Assembly (NCBI GenBank): GCA_028386065.3
Contig: JAKUCV010006750.1
Coordinates: 97,515 to 161,514, forward strand
Direction: 5' to 3'
From: Turnera subulata
Taxonomy: Eukaryota; Streptophyta; Magnoliopsida; Malpighiales; Passifloraceae
DNA: 64,000 bases
Shown here: in pieces, positions 34,919 to 46,634 of the stretch
Numbering within the stretch: position 1 is the first letter of the stretch
How the letters are laid out: the number at the start of each line of letters is the position of its first letter
Notes under the pieces: model-generated
Told to the model about the DNA's origin: nothing
The model's database searches: none
What the model saw: the letters and a program-made list of their open reading frames with translations, nothing else
Translations under genes and position numbers: made by a program

Positions 34919-37521
34919 ATAAGTCCTCACCTGGGCCATATTAATTGTCTCGAAAGCCGAAGCCTCGTTCCACCTCGACAATCCTATATTAATAACAAAA
35001 TATAACCCCACATAAGGTCCACATAAAACTATGCTAAAAACATGTCAATGTCGTGACTTTAACCCATATTATCTTTTGTCCTTATGTCCGATTAAACAGA
35101 TCATGGGTTTAAGCCCGTCCAATCTTACAATCTTAGCCCAAAACTAAAAGTCCGCTTAAGCTTAGATATAAAGTTTTGTCTACCTTTAGGCCTAAGGCCC
35201 ATATCCATAATAGTTACCGAGTTTAATTATCCATTGGGCCTAAAGCCCATTCCATAATAGTCACTGGGCCTAAAGCCTATATATCCTTAATATCATTAAT
35301 TGGGCCTGGCCCAAATCGTTATAAAAATAATCCAACTATTTTACAAATTCGAGCCCAGTCTTCCGACCTAGGCCTATACGCGTCAGTAGGATTCCGGCCG
35401 CGCCACTCACAACTCGCACACCCGGTTTCCACTAAGTCCATATCGTTTTAATACATTAATTTAATGCATTTACACAACATGACATGTACAAAATCAACTA
35501 ACGGCCAACACCGAAAATTACCATGTGATGCCGGAAAGAAATTTATGTCTTGCCGGAACAGCACCCGAGCCTCGCCGGAACAGTACCCCGACACGTCGAA
35601 AAGAAAACCACAACAAACTGGCCAACCCGAATAATAGACCCTGTTATCAAAATCCAACCCACTACTTTACTCGCTGTCAGATTCCAATATAATAAGCAAC
35701 GACGGCTTAAATTCCCAGCAAGAATGTGCACACCAAGGAACACCCAACCGAACATCTATCTCAAGAGTATTATAGTTTTGGAATTCAAAAACCAGGTCTT
35801 CGGAACACTTACCAGAAAGAAACAAAAGGAACCAAACCCGAGTCTCACACCAGCTCACTGCCCGGTAAAGCCTGATCAGCAACCCAAGCCAAACCCGCCG
35901 CCAGAACACCTCGAACGCAAGAACACAGCAAGCAGACACGCCCCGTCGCCACAACAAAAACAGCCAACCCGTCACCCAACAACCACCATCTACTCGCCAC
36001 CACTCAAAGACAAAGAAAACAAAACCCCAAATCAAACTTAAAACATCATCAGCACAAGAAGAAAGGGAGAAGAGAAAAGACAGAGGCAGCGCAACCTACC
36101 CCTCTACGGCGTCCGGACCCGGCACCAACACAGCCACAACATCACAGCATGACCCTTACTTGGCGACGGCGGCACAACCAACAAGCGTCGGGGATGGGTG
36201 TTGAAGAGGAAGAGGAAGGCGACGCATCCCACTAATCTCGTTTTCTCCTTCAGCAATCAAAGGCGACTCGCCTCGTTCTCCCCGCCTAGAACCCGCAGGC
36301 GCAGCCACCTCAGCCCCGCCGCCCACGACATAACAGCTACCAAGCCGACCCGCTCCCGAGCCATGGCAACGCGACCCTACCTCGGCTTTGCCCGATTCAC
36401 CACCTGGTATCGGAAGAAAAGTACGAGGGTAAGAGGAGGACGAAGGAACACGAGATGGCTGCAGCAACAGACCGTTCGTCACTTTTCGTGCTCGTCCTTC
36501 CCTTTAAACACAGCGGCGGTGGCGCGCGGTTAGAGAAAACGAGGTAGATGATCAGCTGTAGGAATTAGTGTACAAAGAGAGGGAGAGGTTTTTGGAGGAA
36601 GTGGTAACCGTTGAGGCACAAATCGAGTAATGGGAGAGAAGAGAGGAAATCGGGGAAAAAGAAAAGTGGGCAGCCGTTCTGGAAGTAAAGAGAGGAAGAA
36701 AAGAATGAGGAGAGAGAGAAGAAGAGAAGTTTTTATACTCTAGGGTTAGAGTTGATTTCGGCCGGGACCAAAACGACGTCGTTTTGGTCTTAGGCACGGT
36801 CAACCCTCTTCCCATGGTCAAAACGCAGGCCAAGTATGTGTTTTATGTTTGGCCTATCCCGAAACTACGTAGTTTTTGGAAAAACTACACCATGTGTTGC
36901 ACCCCAAAACACAAATAAATTCCGTAGAACCCGAAACTAGGATTAAATCCAACGTATATAAAATATTTCCATGTAAAAATAAATTAATAACATTAATTTT
37001 CTTGATAAAAAATCCTGGAAATTCTACAAGGGTAAAATTGGAATTTAAATTCCAAAAATTTCGAAAATTCCATAAAAATTAATTAACGAAAAATCGGGGC
37101 GTTACAGGTTGTGATGTTATTGATGATCCCGGGTTCAGGTGATATGTTTTGATGTTGGGCCGAAGGGCCAGATTTCAGATGTTTTTATTTTGGGCTGTTA
37201 AGCTGGTTTTCTATTATTTACACTGTATGCTGGGCTTTATTTGGTCGGATTGTTACAGTTCCGGCACGTGTTTCCTATGTACGGTAAATACGGGTGGGGG
37301 CGTTTCAAAACCAGTGCATCAACCAAGCCAAGAGAAAAAAATAATAATAAAACACAACAAACACATCAAATCCAAAACGGTGAGTTTTGGACAACCACCC
37401 ACACCCCATCTTCTTCTTGCTCCTTCGCGTGAAACACCACCACCACCGGCAGACCCACCTGCAACCGCCACCCGAGCCGCCACCAGCCCACCAGCCACCT
37501 TCCTTCTCCTTCCTTTCCTTC

Positions 37522-40500
37522 CCTTGCGCCGCCTTCCTCTTTTCCTTCTCTTTCCTCTCCTTCTCCTCCGCGAGCAGAGCCGCCCGCAACCGTCCCCGCC
37601 TCCTCCTCCTTCGCACTCGCCGCCGTCGACCCGGAGTTCTTCCCCGTTTTGCCTTCGCCGTCGCCTCACGCCGCCCGTGTTGTCATCAGCCTCGCCCGTT
37701 CGTCGCGCCGCCGCCTGCGTGCCCAAGGCGAGCAGCAGACCCGTGGACGACCCGGATAGGTCTCTGGGTCGGGTCCTAGGCTGCGCGGGCTCTGGGCCGG
37801 ATGTGGCTTGGACCTGTTGTGGTCTGGGCCTTGACTTGGGCCTGGTCTTGTGGTTTGGGGCTGGATTTGTCATGGGCTGCATAGTCCAGCCCAGTTCGAA
37901 TTTTAAAAAAAGAGAGAGAGAGAAATAAGAATAAAGTCTGGACAAATATAAAAAGGGAATAACTTTGGAAAATAAATATAATTCTGGAGAAGAGTGATAA
38001 TTCTAGGAATAATATGGGAATTAAAAATAATTTATTTACTTTGATTTATTGTGGAAAAATAATTACTTTGAGGAAATAATTTTGGAAAGGGTATTGTCAA
38101 GCAATAAAATACCAGAATAATATCTGGGTATAGGTATAAATATGGTATTATTTTTGCCACTGGAAATAAATGGTGAATTATGATGATAATGGAGAAATAA
38201 CCCGAGGCAGTAACCGAGACGAGTGAGTATTTATTTTTTGGTACGCAGTATTAGCATGACATTTGCATATCATCTTATATGTGCATATTATTTGTTTGAT
38301 ATAGGAGTTGATAACGAGCAGATACCTGAGGAACCGGACTTGGAGTCTGTTGGACAATTCCATAATTGATAATCAGCTAACGTGAGGATGGATAACCTTT
38401 GATATGTGCCCGTAATACTGTGTATGTTTTGTTGTTTGATTGAACTGCTGAGATGATTATTGTTGGCTGTTTGACTGCAATGATGTTGTTGCTGTTGTTG
38501 ATAAACTGTGTTATTGGTTTGTGGAATTTGTGCTGAGATTAATGTTGAACTGTTAACTGTGAAAAATTGAGAATAGGATAATGAGTATTGGAAATGTAAT
38601 TGGAATTGAATTTGAGATGATGATTTAATTGTCACGTGGAAAGTAGTGGTACGACTAGATGGTTAGAGGCTAGTTCTGTGGTGTCATGGCCGGTTTGGTT
38701 TGGTTATTGGGACGTTGATCCCGGATTGGTTGTTATTGGGATGTTGATCCCGGATTGTGTTTGACCTGGCATCCGGAATTAGTTAATAACCAGGTACGAC
38801 CCTAGCTTGTCCAGTGACAGGGGCCCGGAAGATAAAATTGGTAATAATAATAAATATTCTTTTGGTCTTGGCTAAGTCGTATTTTGGTAGAATCTTTGTG
38901 TTGTCTTTGCCTGTAATTACTTCGAAAGTATTATGGTTGCCTACATATCTCTGTTTATCCTTGGTCAGTGAGCACTTCGGACTCACCCCTCGCCTGCGGG
39001 GTTTCATCCCGTAGGTTAAGTTGTTTCATAGTTCAGGTACGACGTTCAATGGCTGCAGCTTTCTTCTCCACCTGACTCCGGATCCATACCTCCGTTGCAT
39101 GTGCATTTAAGACTTTCGCTGCTGTGTTATATATGTGCTGGGTTGATGCTTTCCTATATTGCTTATGATGCTGTTTATTCTGGATTATGCTGCTGCTGTT
39201 GAGTAATGTGTGTGGATTGAATAATGGTCCCCGGGTATGGGTGACAGCCTCTCCACCCCTTGCACCGCCTTCCTCTTTTCCTTCTCTTTCCTCTCCCTAT
39301 CCTCCGCGAGCAGAGCCGCCCGCAACCGTCCCTGCCTCCTCCTCCTCCTTCGTACCCAACACCGTCGACCCGGAGTTCTTCCCCGTCACGCCTTCGCCGT
39401 CGCCTCGCGCCGCCCGTGTTGTCGTCAGCCTCGCCCGTTCCTCGCGCCGCCGCCTGCGTGCCCAAGGTGAGCAGCAGACCCGTGGACGACCCGGATAGGT
39501 CTCTGGGTCGGGTCTTAGGCTGCGCGGGCTCTGGGCCGGATGTGGCTTGGACCTGTTGTGGTCTGGGCCTTGACTAGGGCCTGGTCTTGTGGTTTGGGGC
39601 TGGGTTTGTCATGGGCTGCATAGTCCAGCCCAGTTCGAATTTTAAAAGAAGAGAGAGAAATAAGAATAAAATCTGGAAAAATATAAAAAGGGAATAACTT
39701 TGGAAAATAAATATAATTCTGGAGAAGAGTGATAATTCTAGGAATAATATGGGAATTAAAAATAATTTATTTACTTTGATTTATTGTGGAAAAATAATTA
39801 CTTTGAGGAAATAATTTTGGAAAGGGTATTATCAAGCAATAAAATACCGGAATAATATCCAGGTATAGGTATAAGTATGGTATTATTTTTGACACTGGAA
39901 ATAAATGGTGAATTATGATGATAATGGAGAAATAACCCGAGGTAGTAACCGAGACGAGTCAGTATTTATTTTTCGGTACGCAGTATTAGCATGGCATTTG
40001 CATATCATCTTATATGTGCATATTATTTGTTTGATATAGGAGTTGATAACGAGCAGATACCTGAGGAACCGGACTTGGAGTCTGTTGGACAATTCCATAA
40101 GTGATAATCGGCTAAGGTGAGGATGGATAACCTTTGATATGTGCCCGTAATACTGTGTATGTTTTGTTGTTTGATTGAACTGCTGAGATGATTATTGTTG
40201 GTTGTTTGACTACTATGATGTTGTTGTTGTTGTTGATAAACTGTGTCATTGGTTTGTGAAATTTGTGCTGAGATTAATGTTGAACTGTTAATTGTGGAAA
40301 ATTGAGAATAGGATAATGAGTAATGGAAATGGAATTGGAATTGAATTTGAGATGATGATTTAATTGTCATGTGGAAAGTAGTGGTACGACTAGATGATTA
40401 GAGGCTAGTTCTGTGGTGTCATGGCCGGTTTGGTTTGGTTGTTGGGATGTTGATACCGGATGATATGGTTATTGGGATGTTGATCTCGGATTGGTTGTTT

Positions 40501-40990
40501 CTGGGATGTTGATCCCGGATTATGTCTTGGCCTGGCATCCGAAATTAGTTAATAACCAGGTACGACCTTAGCTTGTCCAGTGACAGGGGCCCGGAAGATA
40601 AAATTGGTAATAATAATAAATATTCTTTTGGTCTTGGCTCAGTCGTATTTTGGTAGAATCTTTGTGTTGTCTTTGCTTGTAATTACTTCGAAAGTATTAT
40701 AGTTGCCTGCATATCTCTGTTTATCCTTGGTCGGTGAGCACTTCGGACTCACCCCTTGCCTGCGGGGTTTCATCCCGTAGGTTAAGTTGTTTCATAGTTC
40801 AGGTACGACGTTCGATGGATGCTGCTTTCTTCTCCACCTCACTCCGGATCCATACCTCCGCTGCATGTGCATTTAAGACTTCCGCTGCTGTGTTATATAT
40901 GTGCTGTGTTGCTGCTTTCCTATATTGCTTATGATGCTGTTTATTCTGGATTACGCTGCTGCTGTTGAGTAATGTATGTGGATTGAATAA
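37522..40990 (+). repeat. 1.73-kb tandem duplication within LTR A
   Basis: The segment from CCTTGCGCCGCCTTCCTC (37522) to GGTATGGGTGACAG (39247) is repeated from 39257 to about 40990 with few differences. At the join GGGTGACAG is followed by CCTCTCCACC and then the second copy. It gives this LTR two exon-like regions and two double hairpins. Confidence 0.85.
38966..39015 (+). promoter_or_regulatory. Conserved double hairpin, LTR A copy 1
   Basis: GTGAG / CTCAC around CACTTCGGA, then CCTGCGGG / CCCGTAGG. The second copy is at 40732-40781 (GGTGAG / CTCACC). Confidence 0.65.
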
Positions 40991-41152
40991 TGGTCCCCGG
41001 GTATGGGTGACAGTTGTAATATACAGTGTGCTGTTGTATTTGAATTTACTGTGTGGTATTTTACTGCGATGTACTGCCTGTACTATTAATAGGAATAGTT
41101 TCAGCACGTGTTTACTGTATTCGGTAAATACGGGTCGGGGCGCTTCAAAATT

Positions 41153-41187
41153 AGCCACCAATTTATCTAAGTAACATATTATATATT
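41153..41187. other. Host spacer between A and F
   Basis: About 35 bp of unassigned AT-rich DNA between the two retrotransposon insertions; with the TSDs it marks the pre-insertion locus. Confidence 0.7.
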
Positions 41188-41192
41188 ACTCT

Positions 41193-43868
41193 TGTAACAG
41201 CCGGGTAAAAATTTATATTTTTACCAGACTGTAAAATGCTTTGTGGTCCCACGTTTGGAATATTTCTGCGGATTTTACGGACCAAAGCTGGAATTTTTCG
41301 GGTCCAGAGATCTTCAGAAAAGTCATGTTTATCCCCGAATTATAGGACCAGAAATAAAGTAAAAGGGGCATTATCGTTATTTTCTGGTCCGGACGGGACA
41401 CGACTGCATAATTGAATTATGCAGCCGCCTCCTCCTGTTATGCTTGTGAAAGCTTGCTTTTCCTGTAACACCCGTGAGTCTTCTTTTTCTCTTCTGCCTA
41501 TTAACCCGTCATCTACCTGCAGCCAAGAAACCAAAAACCCAGTAAAGCTTTCAACCTTCTCCTCTACACTGGCTTCTGCTTAGCTTTCTCCAGTTTATAC
41601 AAAACCAAAAAAAAAAAAAAAAGAAAAGAAACACACACACACTAACCCAACTTGCATTGCCACGTCATCACCTCTCTTCCTCTCTTCTTTTTCTTCTTTT
41701 TCTCCACCGCCACCACTACCGCCGCCGAGCCACCCGTGACCACCACCTCCACCACTACCGCCGCCCGATCCAACACCACCACAGGTTTCTTCTCCTTCTC
41801 CTCCCCACTCGCACGCTGTCGCTGCAGACCACCATCATCACCCTGCTCTGCTGCGAACCGCCGCCGTCCGAGCGGAGACCGAGCCCCACAGCCGTGCCGA
41901 CGTCGCCTCTGTCTGTTTTTCCTTCTCCCCGACGCGTGTCGCCTCGTATCGCCTCGTCTGCCGCGTCGCGCCGCTCGACCTCGCCTCGTTCACGCCGCCG
42001 CCGAGCTCATCAAGGTGAGCAGATCCTTGGGATGAAGATGACCCGACAGCCCGAGTCCATCACATCGCCGGGTCGAGGCGCTGGGTCAGGTTGACCTGGA
42101 TGTCCACCTGGGCTGAATGTGATGGCGGGCTTGGGTGTGGGCTTGGGTGTGGCTTGGACCTGTTGAGGTCTGGGCCTTGACCTTGGCCTGGTTTTGTGAT
42201 CTGGGCTGGGTATTGGACTTGGGTTGCATAGTATGGCCCAGTCTGGAAAAAAAAAGAGAGAATAAATCTGGAAAAAAATATATATATTCTGAAAAAAAAG
42301 AAATTAAATGGAAATAATAATAATAAGGTTTATATATTTGAAAAATAATTTTGGGAAATAATATTTTAGAAAAGTATAACGTATAAAATATGGAGAAAAA
42401 TAATTATTTTGAGGAAAAATAATTGGAAAGGGTATTATTAAGATAATAAAATACCGAAATAATAACCGGGTATAAGTATAAGTATGGTATTATTTTGACA
42501 CTTGAAAATAAATGGTGAATTATGATGATAATGGGAATAACCCGAGGGAGTACCGAGTTGGTCCAGTATTTATTTTACGGCTTACAGTATTAGTCTGGCA
42601 TTTGCATATCATCTTATGTGTGCATATACTATTGTTTGATATAGGAGTTAATAACGAGCAGTATCCCGAGGAGCCAGAGCTGGGACATTTCAAGGACTTT
42701 CAGGAATAGGAAATCTGCTAAGGTGAGGATAAGTAAATATTTATATACTGCCCGTGATATCAAGTTGTTGTTTGTTTTCTATGTGCGATGTTTGCTGGAA
42801 TGATACTTTGTGGCTGTGAATGGTTTGTTTTGTGATGAATTAAATTGATGGTTGATGCTGTTGATGTTATGGATGATGTTGGAATTGTTGGTATAAGTAA
42901 GTTATTACTGTTGTTGTTCACTGTGAAAATTGTGTGAGTTGAGTACCGGGGGTACTAGTATGGGATAGCGGTTTGGAATAAGGTTGTATTATCCAGACGA
43001 GCGGAGAGGCTGTGAGCCTGCTTGGGATAATGAGATAATGGTTGGATAAAAGAAGTATAGTAACTAATTGAGGGAAATGAAATAATAAAATTGAAAAAAC
43101 TTAGACATCTACTAAGTCACAGTTAAATGTTGGAATAGCCAGATGGTAGTCCTTTATTTTATGGTGTTGGGGGAGAGTGTGCTTGGGGTCTGCTCTCTGT
43201 CTGTACCAATTATTATTTTAGGCGCTGGGGGAGAGTGTGCTTGGGGTCTGCTCCCTGTCTGTGCCAGTTATACGTGGAGGTACCAGGGCGGGGTCCAAGG
43301 GCTAGCTAGCTTGACTACCAGGCGACGGCTACCATTTAACTAGTGATAGGGGCCCTGATAGTAAAATTGGTATAGCGTGTCTAGAATCACAAAGTGTGTC
43401 ATTTAAGGTTCGTGAGAACCTTAGTTAATTGCTGTTGATGTGACTTGGCTATTATCGGTTGCCTGTATATGTATGTTTGCTTATGGATTTTACCCGGTGA
43501 GCACTTCGGACTCACCCCTCGCCTGCGTGACCTGGTCACGTAGTTTGATTGTGCGTAGCTCAGGTACGTTCGAGGCAAGCTGTGGCGCACCCTCTGCCAG
43601 TCCCGGATCCATCCTGCGTCGCATCATTTTCATATAGTTGCCTATTGTTGTATTGTATTAAGACTTCCGCTGCTTGCATATTATTACTCTGTTTCTGTTG
43701 CTTGTTATAACAATGTCTCTGTGCCGGGACGAGCGCTGTTGTCGTACTATGTACTGTTGTTGTATTATTACTGTTGGCTTGTGATATTTACCGCTGTGGC
43801 TTCTGTAATAAATAATAGGTCCCACGTGTTTACTGTGTATAACGGTAAATACGGATCGGGGCGTCTCG
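41193..43868 (+). repeat. 5' LTR of element F
   Basis: From TGTAACAGCCGGG to GGGGCGTCTCG just before the primer-binding-like site; the expected final CA has become CG. Same subfamily as solo LTR B (shared exon-like block with GAGCAGTA(C/T)CC and shared two-copy GGGGGAGAGTG repeat). The donor AAG/GTGAGC is at 42015. Confidence 0.88.
43496..43543 (+). promoter_or_regulatory. Conserved double hairpin, LTR F
   Basis: GGTGAG / CTCACC, then CTGCGTGAC / GTCACGTAG around CTG. Compared with B, the second stem has a T-A pair where B has T-G, so pairing is preserved. Confidence 0.7.
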
Positions 43869-43985
43869 TTTTGGTAGCGGAGCGGGCTGTAGGTCCTTGG
43901 GTGTTGTTTCATTGTCTGTGCATATCTTGCTCCACATGTTATAAATATGATACTCATGCATACATCTTCATATAGGAAGGACGAG

Positions 43986-46515
43986 ATGGATCCGGCTGAG
44001 GGACACCAACATGCCGCCCAACAGCACTTGGAAGAGGACCAAGTGTCAATCGGTCAACCATATACGTACGGAGAAGAACCACATGTCTATGATGGGGTAT
44101 CGGGTATGCCATACCAGATGTCCCTACAGTTGATGCACATGATGACCCAGATCCTTCATCGACAGACAGCTGGGGGACCAGTCGAAGACCCTATTTTTAC
44201 CAAGCTATCCGAGCTTGGAGGTGAGCCTTTCTCAGGAGCGACTGACCCTCGTGAGGCGGACGAGTGGCTACGTCAGATCGCTAGGGTCATGCTTAAGATC
44301 AAGTGCACAACTGACTAGTGGGCGAACTATGCCGCTTCTCTTTTCTGTGAAGAAGCAGCAACATGGTGGGAATCTACCACAAGAGACCTGCCGAAACCAG
44401 TGGTGATGCCATGGGCTGAGTTCACGGCCATGTTCAAGGACAAGTTCATTACTGAAGAATTTCAGGAATGCATGCAGCACGAATTCCTGGAATTGTGCCA
44501 GGATAGTATGCCCGTGACAGAGTATGAGAAGAAGTTTGATCATCTGTCCTTGTATGTTGGAGATTTGGTAGCAACGACCAAAGCCATATGCCAACATTTC
44601 TAGAGAGGTCTACATCCTAACATCCGAGCTATCATGGGATGCAAGGATTATCCTTGATATCAGGACATGGTAAGGGATGCTCTGAAGGCTGAAGTTACAT
44701 GGCGTGACCAACAGGAGTTTCGCCGGAAGAGAAATGCACCATAAGTACCTTCTAGTCAGAACAAGAAGCCATATATACCTGCCACTAGTGCACCTACAGC
44801 TGGATGAGGACAGTATCAGCAGATGACTTATGGACGTGGTTGGACTAACAACCGCGGAGCTTCGACTGGAGGATGGAGTGGACCCAGAGTGACTAGTTCT
44901 GGAGATAACCGCTTCCGACGTCCCATATCATCGGTCAGATGCTTCGAGTGCAATGAGTTGGGACATTATCGTTATGCATGCCCAAAGCTTGGGAGAGTCA
45001 GTAACTCTGCACCGGCACCAACAGTTCAGGCCTCTGTGGCTAGCGTCCCAGGTGGATCTAGAGCTCAAGGACAAGGTCGTGGTTGTGGGAATCCTTCCGC
45101 AAGGACCCAATCTGGAGCTAACCGAAGCACAACAGTCCCCAGAGCTTTTGTCATCACCGCGGAAGAAGACCCTGTTGCTGCCCAAGTTATAGCAGGTATC
45201 TTTACAGTACATGGTAGTGTTGCATTCACATTAATTGATCCTGGAGCTACACATTCCTCTATAGCTCAAACCTATGCTATGCAACATAACTGTGAAGATA
45301 TATCTCTAGAAAAACCGATGAGGGTTAGATTACCCGCAGGCATCATAGTGAGGTTAGATAGAGTTTGTAAGGATGTGCCATTAGTGTTCGAGAACGAAAC
45401 CTTCCCTACCCGACTCATTGTCATGAACATGGGAGGATTTTATATATTCCTAGGCATGGATTGGTTGTCCAAGTATCAAGCTTTGGTGGATTGCCGAGCT
45501 AAGCAAGTGAGGTTGACATCCGCCGAAGGTCGGACGATTGTTTTGTCCGGAGTGGGGAGAAGTACAACCACATGTAGAATCTCTGCTACTCAGGGCTACG
45601 GAATGAAGCAACATGGTCCAGACGCTTTGCTGACCCACATTCCAGGCGAAGAAACACAAGATCCTACCCCGGAGGATGTATCAGTTGTGAGGGAGTTTGT
45701 TGATGTTTTCCCAGATGATCTACCAGGTTTGCCACCCGACAGAGAGGTTGAGTACACCATCGAGCTTGTACCTGGAGTTACACCTATCTCGATGGCACCA
45801 TACAGGATGGCACCAACAGAGCTTCGGGAGCTGAAGAAGCAGCTAGACGAACTACTGGAAAAAGGTTTCATCAGACCTAGTACCTCACCATGGGGTGCAC
45901 CAGTTTTGTTCGTGAAGAAGAAGGACGGTAGTTTGCGGATTTGTGTAGACTATCGACAGTTAAACAAGGTGGCAGTCAAGAACAAGTACCCGTTACCGAG
46001 GATTGATGACCTTTTTTATCAGCTTCAAGGGGCAACAGTGTTCTCAAAGATTGATCTTCGATCGAGCTATCACCAGAATAAGATTTCGGAGAAGGACATA
46101 CCGAAGATAGCTTTTCGCACACGGTATGGCCACTTCGAATTCACTGTGGTACCTTTCGGTTTGACCAATGCACCGGCAGTATTCATGTGCTTGATGTACT
46201 TGGTACTGAATGAGTTCTTGGATAAGTTCGTTGTGGTCTTCATCGACGATATCCTCATCTACTCCAAGAGCAAGGAAGAGCACGAAGAGCATTTGAGGAT
46301 AGTGCTTCAAAGGTTACCGGAGAAGCAGTTGTATGCCAAATTCAGCAAGTGTGAATTTTGGCTTGGAGAAGTTTCCTTCCTCGGACATGTAGTAGGCGGG
46401 GATGGAATAAAGGTTGATCCTGCCAAAGTTAAGGCTGTGTTGGAGTGGGAGCCTCCTAAGAATGTGTCCGAAGTCAGGAGTTTCCTTGGCCTTGCAGGAT
46501 ACTATCAGAGGTTTT
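43986..46515 (+). pseudogene. gag-pol: gag-pol of element F (gag, protease, partial reverse transcriptase)
   Basis: All coding parts lie in a single frame from ATG 43986 (MDPAEGHQ). gag is followed by a CCHC zinc knuckle ([14 protein letters not shown], 44940-44981). The protease motif is DPGATHSS near 45239, where the usual Ser/Thr after Asp is Pro. The reverse transcriptase has CVDYRQLN (about 45943), PFGLTNAP (about 46156) and [10 protein letters not shown] (46239-46268, Asp pair at 46245-46250), and reaches [10 protein letters not shown] at about 46512. There are stops at 44316, 44601, 44655, 44742 and 44805, all of which could arise by single transitions. The product would make the particle and copy the RNA; it is defective. 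The frame then runs on into LTR sequence to 46745. Confidence 0.93.
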
Positions 46516-46629
46516 GTTTGTTGTATTATTACTGTTGGCTTGTGATATTTACCATTGTGGTTTCTGTAATAAATAATAGGTCCCACGTGTTTCCTGTGTA
46601 TAACGGTAAATACAGATCGGGACATCTCA
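46516..46629 (+). repeat. Remnant of the 3' LTR of F
   Basis: About 114 bp that match the end of the 5' LTR (from TGTTGTATTATTACTGTTGG at about 43760 to its end), with ACGTGTTT(A/C)CTGTGTATAACGG. It ends CATCTCA next to the TSD. Confidence 0.9.
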
Positions 46630-46634
46630 ACTCT

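Larger units (their letters stand above)
32433..37106 (-). mobile_element. Inverted solo LTR G, interrupted by H
   Basis: The ends are TGTAAAACGCCCG at 32433 and GGGGCGTTACA at 37106, a TG...CA structure. On the minus strand it follows the order of the other LTRs: AT-rich start, GC-rich exon-like region (36500-35860), GTGAGGA donor phrase (34930), then near its end a GGATCCATAGGG/CCGCTGCG block (32640-32590). The flanks suggest TSD GGTTG with one TG lost on the left: GGTTG(T) at 32430-32435 and GGTTG at 37107-37111. There is no internal domain, so it is a solo LTR. About 3.3 kb without H. Confidence 0.72.
29675..37307 (+). repeat. 3' LTR of element C (interrupted by G)
   Basis: Starts TGTAACGGACCGG. 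The LTR sequence is 29675-32432 plus 37112-37307, with G inserted between the two halves of GGCCGGTTGTGATGTTATTG (continuous in the 5' LTR at 27086-27105 as GGGCTGGTTGTGATGTTATT). It ends GGCGTTTCA at 37307. Confidence 0.86.
37313..41147 (+). repeat. LTR A, right segment
   Basis: Continues LTR A after C. It includes a GC-rich exon-like region, donor-like junctions (CCCAAG/GCGAGC at 37726 and CCCAAG/GTGAGC at 39466), acceptors and hairpins in two copies because of the tandem duplication, and the end GGGGCGCTTCA. Confidence 0.85.
41193..46629 (+). mobile_element. Tekay/Del-like Ty3/Gypsy element F, internally deleted
   Basis: A perfect TSD ACTCT (41188-41192 and 46630-46634) flanks an element that starts TGTAACAGCCGGG and ends CATCTCA. 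It has a 2.68 kb 5' LTR, a primer-binding-like TTTTGGTAGCGGAGCGGGC (43869), gag, protease and part of reverse transcriptase. RNase H, integrase and most of the 3' LTR are missing. As both outer boundaries are intact, the loss happened inside the element after insertion, or it integrated in the deleted form. Confidence 0.92.
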
